Assembly: GCA_947630855.1 (NCBI GenBank)
Contig: CANRJF010000014.1
Location: 1-42,409 of the forward strand
Source of the DNA: an uncultured Lachnospiraceae bacterium
Lineage (GTDB): Bacteria > Bacillota > Clostridia > Lachnospirales > Lachnospiraceae
DNA length: 42,409 nt
Direction: 5' to 3'
The notes beneath the pieces were generated by a model. The model saw nothing but the letters and a program-made list of their open reading frames with translations. It did no database searches and was not told the origin of the DNA. This document shows, one piece after another, positions 8,031-15,323 of the stretch (position 1 is its first letter; each line of letters opens with the position of its first letter). Both the position numbers and the translations under genes were made by a program.

Positions 8031-8713
8031 TTTACTTTTTCATTTCGCTTAACCTGTGCTACCTTCTTTAAATCCAATATCAACTTTTTTAATTTAAGAG
8101 CATTTTCCCGATATGCTAATTCACTTTGATGCCCTATCGGCAAATGCCGCACCTTTCTATCATGCCACTGACAAATACTTTCTGTTCCATGAGAAAAACG
8201 TATTTGACATACAATCCCTGATACAATGGCATCGTTTTTTTCTCCTAATGTATTCTCCACATCCACTTTTTCAGTTAAATTTATCGTCCATTGCTTAAGT
8301 GGTGCTATTCTGTGGGCTGTATAAATGATTTCCACGTCTTCTACTTCCCGCAAATCAATCCTTTGGATGGCAGAAGGGTTAAGAGCAAATGCTCCATATA
8401 TATAACCATTTTCCAAATCAAAAAGATATTCCTGCGGAAAAGGAGTGTCTGCCGCCAAAATCCAACATCTTGTGTTTAATTGCTTAGATAACTTCTCTAA
8501 TTTCTTATGAACCTTCTTGTCTGAAAATGCTATTATTGCAATTACGAACATCATAAAAATAAATAGCAAAAATAGAACCAGCGTTACCTCCATCGGAAAT
8601 ATTTCTAATGGTGGAATGATAAAAAATGCTAAAGTGATTATGATTGCCGGAATCAATAGCTCTAATTCAATTTTTTTAAATTTCTTCCCTTGAAGTTCTT
8701 TTATTTTGCACAT
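8027..8713 (-). CDS. Membrane protein of unknown function
   Basis: 228 aa with a good ribosome site (AGGAG seven bases before the ATG). Residues 18-38 and 42-67 form two hydrophobic membrane segments (LELLIPAIIITLAFFIIPP and VTLVLFLLFIFMMFVIAIIAF). The remaining roughly 160 residues are a soluble, probably cytoplasmic, domain with no motif I recognise (contains AADTPFPQEYLFDLENGYIYGAF). It overlaps the padR stop tail to tail. It is the first of the AT-rich minus-strand genes. The general shape, two N-terminal membrane helices plus a beta-rich domain, recalls PH-like membrane proteins, but this is only a guess. Confidence 0.75.
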   Translation of the reverse strand: MCKIKELQGKKFKKIELELLIPAIIITLAFFIIPPLEIFPMEVTLVLFLLFIFMMFVIAIIAFSDKKVHKKLEKLSKQLNTRCWILAADTPFPQEYLFDLENGYIYGAFALNPSAIQRIDLREVEDVEIIYTAHRIAPLKQWTINLTEKVDVENTLGEKNDAIVSGIVCQIRFSHGTESICQWHDRKVRHLPIGHQSELAYRENALKLKKLILDLKKVAQVKRNEKVN

Positions 8714-8804
8714 AAAAGACTCCTTTTTTAATCTTTTCTTCTCTCAACCCATGCGAAAATAAATTCCGCTATCTATTGTATCATGTATAGTCTTTGTATG
8801 CCAC

Positions 8805-9002
8805 TTATATTTGTTCAAAGATTTTAAAAAGGCAGATTGCTAATCCATAGCAATCCGCCCTTAAAATCACCACAATTCCAAATGTTGTAATCTGCATATA
8901 TAATGTTTTTTCAATCAGCCCTTTCTTATAAAAATCCTCATTAGAGAACTGAAATTTGTCTCTCTCCATTATAAACATCTGTTTATAGAAAATCTCAACC
9001 AT
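8805..9002 (-). other. Small ORF of doubtful coding status after the MFS gene
   Basis: A 65-codon frame starting 12 bases after the MFS stop and in the same frame, separated by TAA, TAG and TAA. The N-terminal part (MERDKFQFSNEDFYKKGLIEKTLYMQ) looks protein-like, but the 3' third runs through the terminator hairpin at 8831-8859. It could be the decayed C-terminal tail of the transporter locus or simply untranslated 3' sequence. I recognise no family. Confidence 0.25.
8831..8866 (-). terminator. Terminator downstream of the MFS gene
   Basis: Stem 8831-8841/8849-8859 (GGCAGATTGCT pairing with AGCAATCCGCC, one G-T wobble) with a seven-base loop. On the minus strand it is followed by CTTTTTAAAAT. 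The complementary A/T flanks could make it bidirectional. Confidence 0.7.
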
Positions 9003-9014
9003 TTAGGTTCTCTA

Positions 9015-10109
9015 TTACCAATAAGTAAAAAAGAAACCAGCAAGAGGAGATAGTACAATCATAATAACAGAAAAACTGAAGGATTCAATGGAAGTAAGTG
9101 TAGCACGCTGCTCAGATGGAAACATATCCTGCAAAATAGCATTGGTGCGTACCTGCAAGGCGTCATCGCCAATGGCTGCAATAAAACCACCCAAAGTCAT
9201 AATCCAGCACACGCCTGAATGCTCTGTCAGTATGCCTGTCAGAACAAACAACAATGAGATGGCAAATATCCATTTATACCTAATCTTAGGCACTTTTAAT
9301 ATCAATCTTGAACCAACAATACCTCCCATTTCCATAAATAAAAGTGCAAATCCAAGCCACCACTTTGATATACCGGATTCAGGAAGTTTCGCCTGCAAGA
9401 AAAACAATAACAGAGTATCAATGGCACCAATTAATGAATTACAAAGCATTAAACTCATACATTTGCGCATTTCTTTTAAAAATGCCAAGCTTTTCTCAAA
9501 GCATACAATTAGTTTTTCACCTATTTTGTTTCCTATATCTTTTGCCGAACTCTCTATACAGATTTCATGGAGAGATAGTAAAATGATTATCTGTATTGTG
9601 CTCGTAATAAGACTTGTTCCGTACGCAATCCGATGACCGATTGTAAGTGCAAAGCCTGCACATAAGGTTGAAATACCATTACACAATCGATAAATAATAA
9701 ATTGATTCGACTCATATCTTTCAAACCTGCTCTCCATCTTAACCTGCTTAAGTGAATCATAGGCAAGTGCATCACCTGAGCCTGATAAAAAATTATAGCT
9801 CAATGCTCGAAATGCAATAGACAAGCATACCATAAAAAGATTATCTGAAAAAATCATAATAATATCGGATAGCATTCCCATAATGTTGCTCACAATGAGC
9901 ATCTTCTTTCTTCCGAAAACATCCGCTAATACACCGGATGGTATTTCAAAAATAAGACTTACGATATGGAATACCGTTTCAGCTATGCCTATTTCAACAA
10001 GGTTATAGCCTCTTGATGCTAAGATTGCCACCCAAGCACCTGTTAAAGACAAGTTACCCAGTATGGATGATGCATATATTTTTGATAATTGTTTCTTAAT
10101 TTTAAACAT
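9015..10109 (-). CDS. MFS transporter, probable drug efflux, attenuator-controlled
   Basis: 364 aa. The ATG at 10109 has AAGGAG (10122-10117) seven bases upstream. I count eleven hydrophobic segments. The loop after segment 2 carries GVLADVFGRKKM, the MFS signature G-x-x-x-D-x-x-G-R-K/R. The protein ends right after segment 11 at GFFFTYW, shorter than the usual 390-410 aa with twelve helices, so the last helix may be missing. A leader peptide and competing RNA hairpins precede it (10115-10307), the arrangement of ribosome-inhibitor-inducible resistance genes. This suggests export of an antibiotic that stalls ribosomes. The substrate is unknown. The gene is AT-rich, like the neighbouring minus-strand genes. 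Confidence 0.85.
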   Translation of the reverse strand: MFKIKKQLSKIYASSILGNLSLTGAWVAILASRGYNLVEIGIAETVFHIVSLIFEIPSGVLADVFGRKKMLIVSNIMGMLSDIIMIFSDNLFMVCLSIAFRALSYNFLSGSGDALAYDSLKQVKMESRFERYESNQFIIYRLCNGISTLCAGFALTIGHRIAYGTSLITSTIQIIILLSLHEICIESSAKDIGNKIGEKLIVCFEKSLAFLKEMRKCMSLMLCNSLIGAIDTLLLFFLQAKLPESGISKWWLGFALLFMEMGGIVGSRLILKVPKIRYKWIFAISLLFVLTGILTEHSGVCWIMTLGGFIAAIGDDALQVRTNAILQDMFPSEQRATLTSIESFSFSVIMIVLSPLAGFFFTYW

Positions 10110-10114
10110 AAAAA

Positions 10115-10262
10115 ATCTCCTTAACTAATTTTATCTAATAATTGTTAAGGAGATAATGCGCCATCTTATTTCATTTGTAAAACATCTCACGTATGTTCAA
10201 ATTAGAGTATGTTCATGACAAATCGACTTAAAAAAGGACGCACTATCCCCGTAAAGGGAATA
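10115..10262 (-). promoter_or_regulatory. Translational attenuator (four-segment leader RNA) of the MFS gene
   Basis: On the minus strand four segments can pair. Segment 1 (10262-10256, TATTCCC) pairs with the start of segment 2 (GGGGATA, 10250-10244). Segment 3 (10154-10144, ATCTCCTTAAC) pairs perfectly over 11 bases with segment 4 (10125-10115, GTTAAGGAGAT), which holds the MFS ribosome site. Alternatively, segment 2 (10250-10237, GGGGATAGTGCGTC) pairs over 14 bases, three of them G-U, with 10162-10149 (GGCGCATTATCTCC). That pairing overlaps segment 3 and would free the ribosome site. Segment 1 lies inside the leader ORF, so a ribosome stalled there should switch the structure. The logic matches ermC-type attenuation; only the pairings are seen directly. 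Confidence 0.8.
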
Positions 10263-10307
10263 AATTGAACCTTTTTGAAGTTGTACATTTATCATTTTCC
10301 AAAACAT
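10197..10307 (-). CDS. Leader peptide of the MFS attenuator
   Basis: A 36-codon ORF starting MFWKMINVQLQKGSIYSLYG and ending HEHTLI. It has a ribosome site GAGG eight bases before the ATG and lies about 30 bases after a clear -10 box. It overlaps segments 1 and 2 of the attenuator: Tyr16-Ser17 codons form segment 1 and Gly20-Ser24 form segment 2. Stalling around Gln11-Ser14 would cover segment 1. It is too short for family assignment. The evidence is its position, ribosome site and coupling to the RNA structures. Confidence 0.7.
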   Translation of the reverse strand: MFWKMINVQLQKGSIYSLYGDSASFFKSICHEHTLI

Positions 10308-10339
10308 AAAATCTACCTCTAACTGAATATTACACATCT

Positions 10340-10368
10340 TTTATATCATATCATGCACAAATATTCAA
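10340..10368 (-). promoter_or_regulatory. Promoter of the leader-MFS transcript
   Basis: On the minus strand: TTGAAT (10368-10363), 17-base spacer, TATAAA (10345-10340). It overlaps the stop codon of the zinc-ribbon gene upstream, so the MFS has its own promoter. Confidence 0.65.
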
Positions 10369-10592
10369 GTAACAATCAGTAATTTCTGTCGTGCATCCAT
10401 TTCGTCTGTCCCATTAAAACGTGGTCTAATTAAATCCCCATTCTCATCTTTCTCATTATACCAAAGTTCTTCAGCCGCTGCAGAATACTCAGTTAATGCA
10501 TTACATTCCGGGCAATTAATACTAGTTGCATACTTTGCCAGAGACATATTATTAAATTCTGCACCACACTTTTTACATTTATAGTATGCCAT
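10365..10592 (-). CDS. Small zinc-ribbon protein
   Basis: 75 aa from ATG 10592 (MAYYKCKKCGAEF), chosen because GGAG lies nine bases upstream; an in-frame ATG at 10646 has no ribosome site. Residues 6-9 CKKC and a later CPEC form a four-Cys zinc ribbon. The rest (EELWYNEKDENGDLIRPRF) is charged. Such small ribbon proteins are common next to defence and mobile genes, but the function is unknown. The gene is cotranscribed, if at all, with the RloA/RloB pair upstream of it on the minus strand, after an AT-rich gap of about 180 bases. Confidence 0.65.
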   Translation of the reverse strand: MAYYKCKKCGAEFNNMSLAKYATSINCPECNALTEYSAAAEELWYNEKDENGDLIRPRFNGTDEMDARQKLLIVT

Positions 10593-10773
10593 CTTTTTAT
10601 CTCCATCATTTGCATATAAAACTACACATTTTTTCGAGTGTACCATATTTATAAAAGTATTCTAATATTTACTTCACTGTTTTACATTATTTCTTACACA
10701 ATCATACAGTCATATAGAGCAATTTGTTATTTAATCTCTCTAAGCAAATCAAACAAATCTGGAAGATTAGAGC

Positions 10774-11631
10774 CTAAATCTCCTTTTTTGTATCATCCGA
10801 ATCATCTGTGCCGATTAATTCATCTATATTGGTTGAAAAATGTTCTTTTGCTTGACGAATTGCAAAATCTACTTTTGCAAAATAATATCTCTTAAAAGTA
10901 TCTTCTTTAATTCCTTTGGAATGCTGAGCACGCTTCGAAACTTCAAAACTCGTAAATGTATGCTTATTTGATTTTTTAGCATTATTTCTAAATTCTTGTA
11001 GTTCATCTTTATATACGCTACAAATATCCACCAAATGCATTAACAACCAAAATTCAAAACATGGTGTTGTAACAAAAAAACGGTATCCTTTTTCTATGCA
11101 AGCATTTTTGATTTTATTCATCTGTGCCACACTATGCGTAGTATAATCTCTATCAATCAAAACCCCAAATACATCAAATTTTCCGGAATACTCTTTCAAA
11201 AAATAGTCGTACTCCAAATCAATCCCTACCTGTTGCAACAAAAGTTCAAAATTATCTTTCATAGTTACATCTATGAGCTCTGGAGTTTCGATATATTGCT
11301 TAATAAAATTATCAGTATATTCTTCTGAAATTAAATTTCTCATCCTCTCAGGTAAAATATCTGATTCTCTAATTTCAATATATTCTTCCAACAATTCCAA
11401 TACATGTTCCGTCGCACTCAAATTATCCTGTTTTGAACGTCGTAAAGAATGAACATGGACTCTCGCCTTTATTCCCAATTGTTCTCTATATTTTTCAATC
11501 CACTCAAAATAGTCCTGTTCAGTTTTATTTCCTTCAACAGACAAAAAAACAATTCGCAAAGGCGGTTCCCTATTTATCTCCTCTGTTCTTTCAAACATGG
11601 AGTCTGACTTTAATCGAAAAGAATTCCTCAA
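10774..11631 (-). CDS. RloB-family protein, AbiLii-like phage-defence partner
   Basis: 285 aa from TTG 11631. GAGGAGG lies about nine bases upstream, inside the end of the ATPase gene, and the two genes are one base apart. An ATG twelve codons in is the alternative start. The N-terminal strand and acidic motif RIVFLSVEGNKTEQDYF (near residue 27), the central GVLIDRDYTTHS and the characteristic TPCFEFWLLMHL near residue 190 match the RloB family, which has a Toprim-like acidic core. RloB proteins are found beside RloA-type ATPases in restriction loci and form the second component (AbiLii) of the lactococcal AbiL abortive-infection system. It probably acts as the nucleic-acid-attacking effector, with the ATPase as sensor; this division of labour is inferred. 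Confidence 0.8.
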   Translation of the reverse strand: MRNSFRLKSDSMFERTEEINREPPLRIVFLSVEGNKTEQDYFEWIEKYREQLGIKARVHVHSLRRSKQDNLSATEHVLELLEEYIEIRESDILPERMRNLISEEYTDNFIKQYIETPELIDVTMKDNFELLLQQVGIDLEYDYFLKEYSGKFDVFGVLIDRDYTTHSVAQMNKIKNACIEKGYRFFVTTPCFEFWLLMHLVDICSVYKDELQEFRNNAKKSNKHTFTSFEVSKRAQHSKGIKEDTFKRYYFAKVDFAIRQAKEHFSTNIDELIGTDDSDDTKKEI

Positions 11632-11632
11632 A

Positions 11633-12973
11633 TCAATCGACCTCCTCTTGGTTCCAATCTTCTATACCAAAATTCGGAACAGCTCCATATCTACCTAACA
11701 GATAATCTTTTGCTACAGAATGATCAAATCGTTCTTTAAATTTATTTAAAGAATAGATTTCTGAACTATGGTCTTCCTTTCGTTCAACGAACCAAATCTC
11801 ATCCTGCCTTAAAATATTCAAGTTCATAACATTAGAATCGTGTAATGTTACAATGATTTGCGATTTAATCCCCTTCGTTTTTTCAAAAAACTTCTGCAAG
11901 AATTCTAAGGTAAGTTTTGTATGAAAACTACGATCAATCTCATCAACAAAAATTACATAGTTTGCTTTTCCTTTCTGATAAAGAGGTATTAAATCAAATA
12001 GTCTTCTTGTTCCATCAGATTCATCGTCTAATTCAAACAAATCTGTTGGATTACCATGATTCATCGTCAATTGAGAACCAACAATAACTCCATCTTTCTT
12101 GGTAAAACTAAACCTTTTTCCTATGATTGTAACATCAACCGTTATTGCTTTTTTATTATCTTCATCAAATCCCTCTTGAATATCATGTATTACATCATTC
12201 TTTATATTGTCAGGTAAAAAAGCCAAAACTTCTTCTATTGGCTTTACAGCTGTTATAACCTCTTCAATACCGGTATCAAAATAATTTAACAATTTTCCAA
12301 ATGAATCATTTTCATCATTTTTAAATAATTGCCCTAAATCTTTATACTTAGTTTGTGGAAAAATAATTATCAAAGATGTAAACCAATCAAGTACATCAAA
12401 AAAAGAATCAAATTCTTCAATATCTTTTAGTTTATGACTACATATTTCTGCTAAAAAACTAGTATTATCCGTAACATCATCTGCATAAATGGTAAATCTT
12501 TGCTCATCCTCAGCATTTGTAAAACTCAAGTCTGTTGAAATGCTTTCTCCTTCTGCTCGATCAAATATACATATTTCCTTATTGTCATCACATAAATACA
12601 ACCATTCAGACAAAAATATATTTTTAGTGTATGAAATCGCAAATCCGTATGAATAAATATGTCCATTACTCAAAAAATCATATTGAAATACTCCTGGACG
12701 ATTAATCGCTATTGGATCAATTCGGAAATGTCTATTCATAGTCATACTATTTTTTATTCCTTTTAAGGCAACATTTTTTCCAAAATTTATCGCTTTAATC
12801 AAATTACTTTTACCAGAAGCATTGGCACCAAAAACAACTCCAGCCTTTAACAATCTTTTTCCGTTTGCAACAACCACCTGTTCTTTATGCCTAGTATGTT
12901 TTCCTGCCGCCATAGAAAAAACTTGCCTTTCATTGAACGAACGATAATTCTCAACTGTAAATCTAATCAACAT
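11633..12973 (-). CDS. RloA/AbiLi-like AAA ATPase of a defence pair
   Basis: 446 aa from ATG 12973 (MLIRFTVENYRSF). GGAGG lies eight bases upstream; an in-frame ATG at 12988 overlaps that ribosome site. It is an SMC/ABC-like ATPase: Walker A GANASGKSN (residues 47-55), an ABC-type signature DESDGTRRL, Walker B YVIFVDEID, and a switch His in TLHDSN. The insertion between Walker A and signature holds the variable recognition part. The family (AAA_15/AAA_21) is that of RloA, AbiLi and related OLD-like proteins. Adjacent RloB, coupled translation, low GC and location among accessory genes support a two-gene anti-phage system. No restriction-modification genes are nearby, so it looks like a stand-alone AbiL-type unit. 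Confidence 0.85.
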   Translation of the reverse strand: MLIRFTVENYRSFNERQVFSMAAGKHTRHKEQVVVANGKRLLKAGVVFGANASGKSNLIKAINFGKNVALKGIKNSMTMNRHFRIDPIAINRPGVFQYDFLSNGHIYSYGFAISYTKNIFLSEWLYLCDDNKEICIFDRAEGESISTDLSFTNAEDEQRFTIYADDVTDNTSFLAEICSHKLKDIEEFDSFFDVLDWFTSLIIIFPQTKYKDLGQLFKNDENDSFGKLLNYFDTGIEEVITAVKPIEEVLAFLPDNIKNDVIHDIQEGFDEDNKKAITVDVTIIGKRFSFTKKDGVIVGSQLTMNHGNPTDLFELDDESDGTRRLFDLIPLYQKGKANYVIFVDEIDRSFHTKLTLEFLQKFFEKTKGIKSQIIVTLHDSNVMNLNILRQDEIWFVERKEDHSSEIYSLNKFKERFDHSVAKDYLLGRYGAVPNFGIEDWNQEEVD

Positions 12974-13125
12974 AATATGCACCTCCATTCAGTATTATTA
13001 TATGTGATTTTTTCACTTTTTACAACTTTTTTTTCGCTTATTCAGCAAAATCGCAACTTGCCAAATACGAAGATGAGATTTTTTCACTTTTTCATTCTTT
13101 CCATGTCATTTCCCTATTTATAATC

Positions 13126-13368
13126 TCATAAAAATAGCACTTGACTATCAATCGCATCCACCCACACCTGCATTTCACCATCTAAAACAAGCCGGGCATA
13201 TTTCAACGGCTCATCTATTGCCAACGCATTGAGAGAATTTTGTGAGCAAGGAGTAGTTCTTAATCCATCCTCTGCCTTATTACAATTAATCCGTAATATG
13301 TAATTCTCAAATGTGGTTATATCAATACTGTTCGTTTGAGGGTTATAGTCTGCATATATCAATTTCAT
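13126..13368 (-). CDS. Small DUF6061-like protein, intact copy
   Basis: 80 aa from the Met of MKLIYADYNPQTNSIDITTF, preceded by a GGAC-type ribosome site; an open frame runs further up to 13404. Its end (DEPLKYARLVLDGEMQVWVDAID) matches the pattern I remember for the DUF6061 family of small Firmicutes proteins, function unknown. A second copy with a nonsense codon lies at 16624-16914. The two copies and their upstream sequences are about 80 % identical by eye and in direct orientation, bracketing the two acetyltransferase genes. Confidence 0.65.
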   Translation of the reverse strand: MKLIYADYNPQTNSIDITTFENYILRINCNKAEDGLRTTPCSQNSLNALAIDEPLKYARLVLDGEMQVWVDAIDSQVLFL

Positions 13369-13612
13369 CTTATCAGTCCTTTCATAGAAATGTATTATAA
13401 GCATTTCATCCCCATGATAACTTTAGTATTTTCAAGAGGTTGACGAGATTTTTATAACAAGATATAACAGTTATTAAATCCCTTAAAATACCTCAAGTGA
13501 GAATTCAAATAAACGCGTGCGTTAATAAGTACGTTACACGCCTCGTAAACGTGCTTCAATATCCGATGCCGTATATAAAACGGCTTAAAATTACCATTTA
13601 TGCAGTGTCAAA

Positions 13613-14542
13613 TTATATTTTTTTATAAACTAAAAAATATACTTCTACATCGTATCCAATTTTTTTATAGAAATCATTACCACCACCGGTTAATAAACTT
13701 CCACCCATTTCTTTAAATCTTTGATAATGCTTTGTCAATGCAGCGGACGCTAAACCTTGATGTTGGTATTCTGGTATTGTACATAATGGTTCCATATAGG
13801 CAAGCTTATTTTCAGGAACCCACCACATTCCGGAAAAGCATACATACTCTTCATTTTCATTTGCAATAATAATATTATATTCATATGTTGAATGTGGCGG
13901 CGGTGCCATCACATTACTCAAAACGCCATTATATGACTTATATGGGTTCCAATCTGTTTTATTATCAGGAACATCCCAATTTTCAAAGGGTCCCAATTCC
14001 CATTCGTTAAATCCTTTCCATGTACATCTGGCAAGTTTTAAGGGGTCAACTTCATACGGATTAACAAAATGAAACCCTTTGGGGAGTTCATAATTTAATG
14101 CTGATGTTGTGATGTCAAGTCTATATTCCCTTTCTTTATGACATAGTTTATATCCCCTTCTTTCTGCTGCATCAATAAGTGCTTTTTGTGCCTCTGAAAA
14201 TACAAATTCTTTTTCATTATTTATATCAGGAAATACTTCTATTGCATACGCAATCATTTCATCTGCCAGTTCTTCATATCCCGGACGCAAAACAAAATGT
14301 AGATTTGTTACTGGATTTTCATAAAAAACAAATCCTACCACCTCATTTTCATCCAACCAAAAACGGCACAGATGTAAAAAATCTTTATTCATCCATGTAG
14401 ATGTCAAGGCATATTCAAAAAAAGGGGCTTCAACATTTTCTGTGCCTTTATCGCTTATCACATCATACACATCAACCATAAAATCCCATGCCATCTCTAT
14501 ATCTGTTAATATCTGAAATTGCTTTGTTTTTATTCTTCCCAT
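13613..14542 (-). CDS. GNAT-family N-acetyltransferase
   Basis: 309 aa. The C-terminal GNAT fold is clear: ENKLAYMEPLCTIPEYQHQGLASAAL contains the acetyl-CoA-binding V/I-x-x-x-Q/R-x-x-G-x-G/A pattern (residues 255-280), followed by GGGNDFYKKIGY. The N-terminal half (residues 1-150) looks like a second, degenerate GNAT fold, so this is a tandem-GNAT protein. Substrate unknown; such proteins in accessory regions often modify antibiotics or small amines, but nothing here proves it. It is followed by an unremarkable AT-rich gap (13405-13612) with one short hairpin (GCCGT/ACGGC, 13568-13584). Confidence 0.8.
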   Translation of the reverse strand: MGRIKTKQFQILTDIEMAWDFMVDVYDVISDKGTENVEAPFFEYALTSTWMNKDFLHLCRFWLDENEVVGFVFYENPVTNLHFVLRPGYEELADEMIAYAIEVFPDINNEKEFVFSEAQKALIDAAERRGYKLCHKEREYRLDITTSALNYELPKGFHFVNPYEVDPLKLARCTWKGFNEWELGPFENWDVPDNKTDWNPYKSYNGVLSNVMAPPPHSTYEYNIIIANENEEYVCFSGMWWVPENKLAYMEPLCTIPEYQHQGLASAALTKHYQRFKEMGGSLLTGGGNDFYKKIGYDVEVYFLVYKKI

Positions 14543-14684
14543 GAAATATCCTTCTTTCTCTCATTTTTTCTCATTATACAAGTGAAGTTTTCATCAAACA
14601 AGCACCAAGAATAATTATAATTATTGTCACTCCTACGATTCCATAAAAAGACGCTTGCTATCTATTATAGCAAACGTCATAGAG

Positions 14685-14942
14685 TTATCTGTATATAATT
14701 TTTTTGATTGTGCTATATGCCAAACCATAACGCTTGGCTAACACATCAATAGAATGACCTTCTTTATAAAGTCTTTGAATTTCCTTGTTTCGTTCCAGAT
14801 AAAATAAACGAGAACCATTTACAGAACCCCATTGCTTTTTAGTAGAACTTTTTGGAATATACAATACTTCTCCCTCAATGTAAGTTTGCAGCTCCTTTAA
14901 TAATTTTTTTGGCAATATTTCTGATGCGTTAATATATTTCAT
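14685..14942 (-). CDS. CD3324-family small HTH protein
   Basis: 85 aa, ATG 14942 with GGAG upstream. The pattern ASEILPKKLLKELQTYIEGEVLYIP with a later RNKEIQRLYKEGHSIDVLAKRYGLAYSTIKKII resembles CD3324-type proteins, which end in a Mor-like helix-turn-helix (residues 52-85). It is probably a DNA-binding regulator. It sits alone between the two acetyltransferase genes; no partner is evident. Confidence 0.65.
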   Translation of the reverse strand: MKYINASEILPKKLLKELQTYIEGEVLYIPKSSTKKQWGSVNGSRLFYLERNKEIQRLYKEGHSIDVLAKRYGLAYSTIKKIIYR

Positions 14943-15323
14943 TTCTACCGCTCCTTATTTATTTTATAAATAAAGTGCAGAAACAGCAGAACATATAGTG
15001 TTATTCGCCCATACAGAATTCTATATGCTCGCTATTCTGCATGGGCATAGAAGTTCTTGATTCCATTTAGTCTTATTATCTGTTTCTTGCTCCTCATCTG
15101 TCATCCCGCCTTTCATGCTTTTATTCGGTTTCGTTTTCTGCTTCTAATAATTTTAGAAATACAGAGGGTTCATATACCTTAACTGAATAAAGAGTTTGCT
15201 TAAAATTTTGCGTATTTCCGCATCGCTATGAGTTAACCGATGTGTCAGATAGTATATATTTCCTCTTACTCTCAGCCTCTTAGTGAGAGTGAAGTAAGAG
15301 AAATCATTACTCATAAAATTTCA
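14943..15323 (-). other. 381-base stretch with gene debris and hairpins
   Basis: On the minus strand, 15225-15121 is an open stretch without a start (NFKQTLYSVKVYEPSVFLKL, ending NETE-stop) that looks like the tail of a lost gene. A 31-codon ORF follows at 15116-15021 (MKGGMTDEEQETDNK...) without a clear ribosome site. Two hairpins are present: 15007-15019/15034-15046 (GCCCATACAGAAT with ATTCTGCATGGGC, one mismatch) and 15263-15300 (CTCTTAC/GTAAGAG plus an inner stem), the latter just past the kinase-GNAT stop and possibly its terminator. I recognise no family. Confidence 0.4.

Noticed and set aside
9088..9636. 182-codon plus-strand ORF opposite the MFS gene.
   Set aside because: It has no recognisable domain and no good ribosome site; the minus-strand frame shows clear MFS membrane segments and motif.
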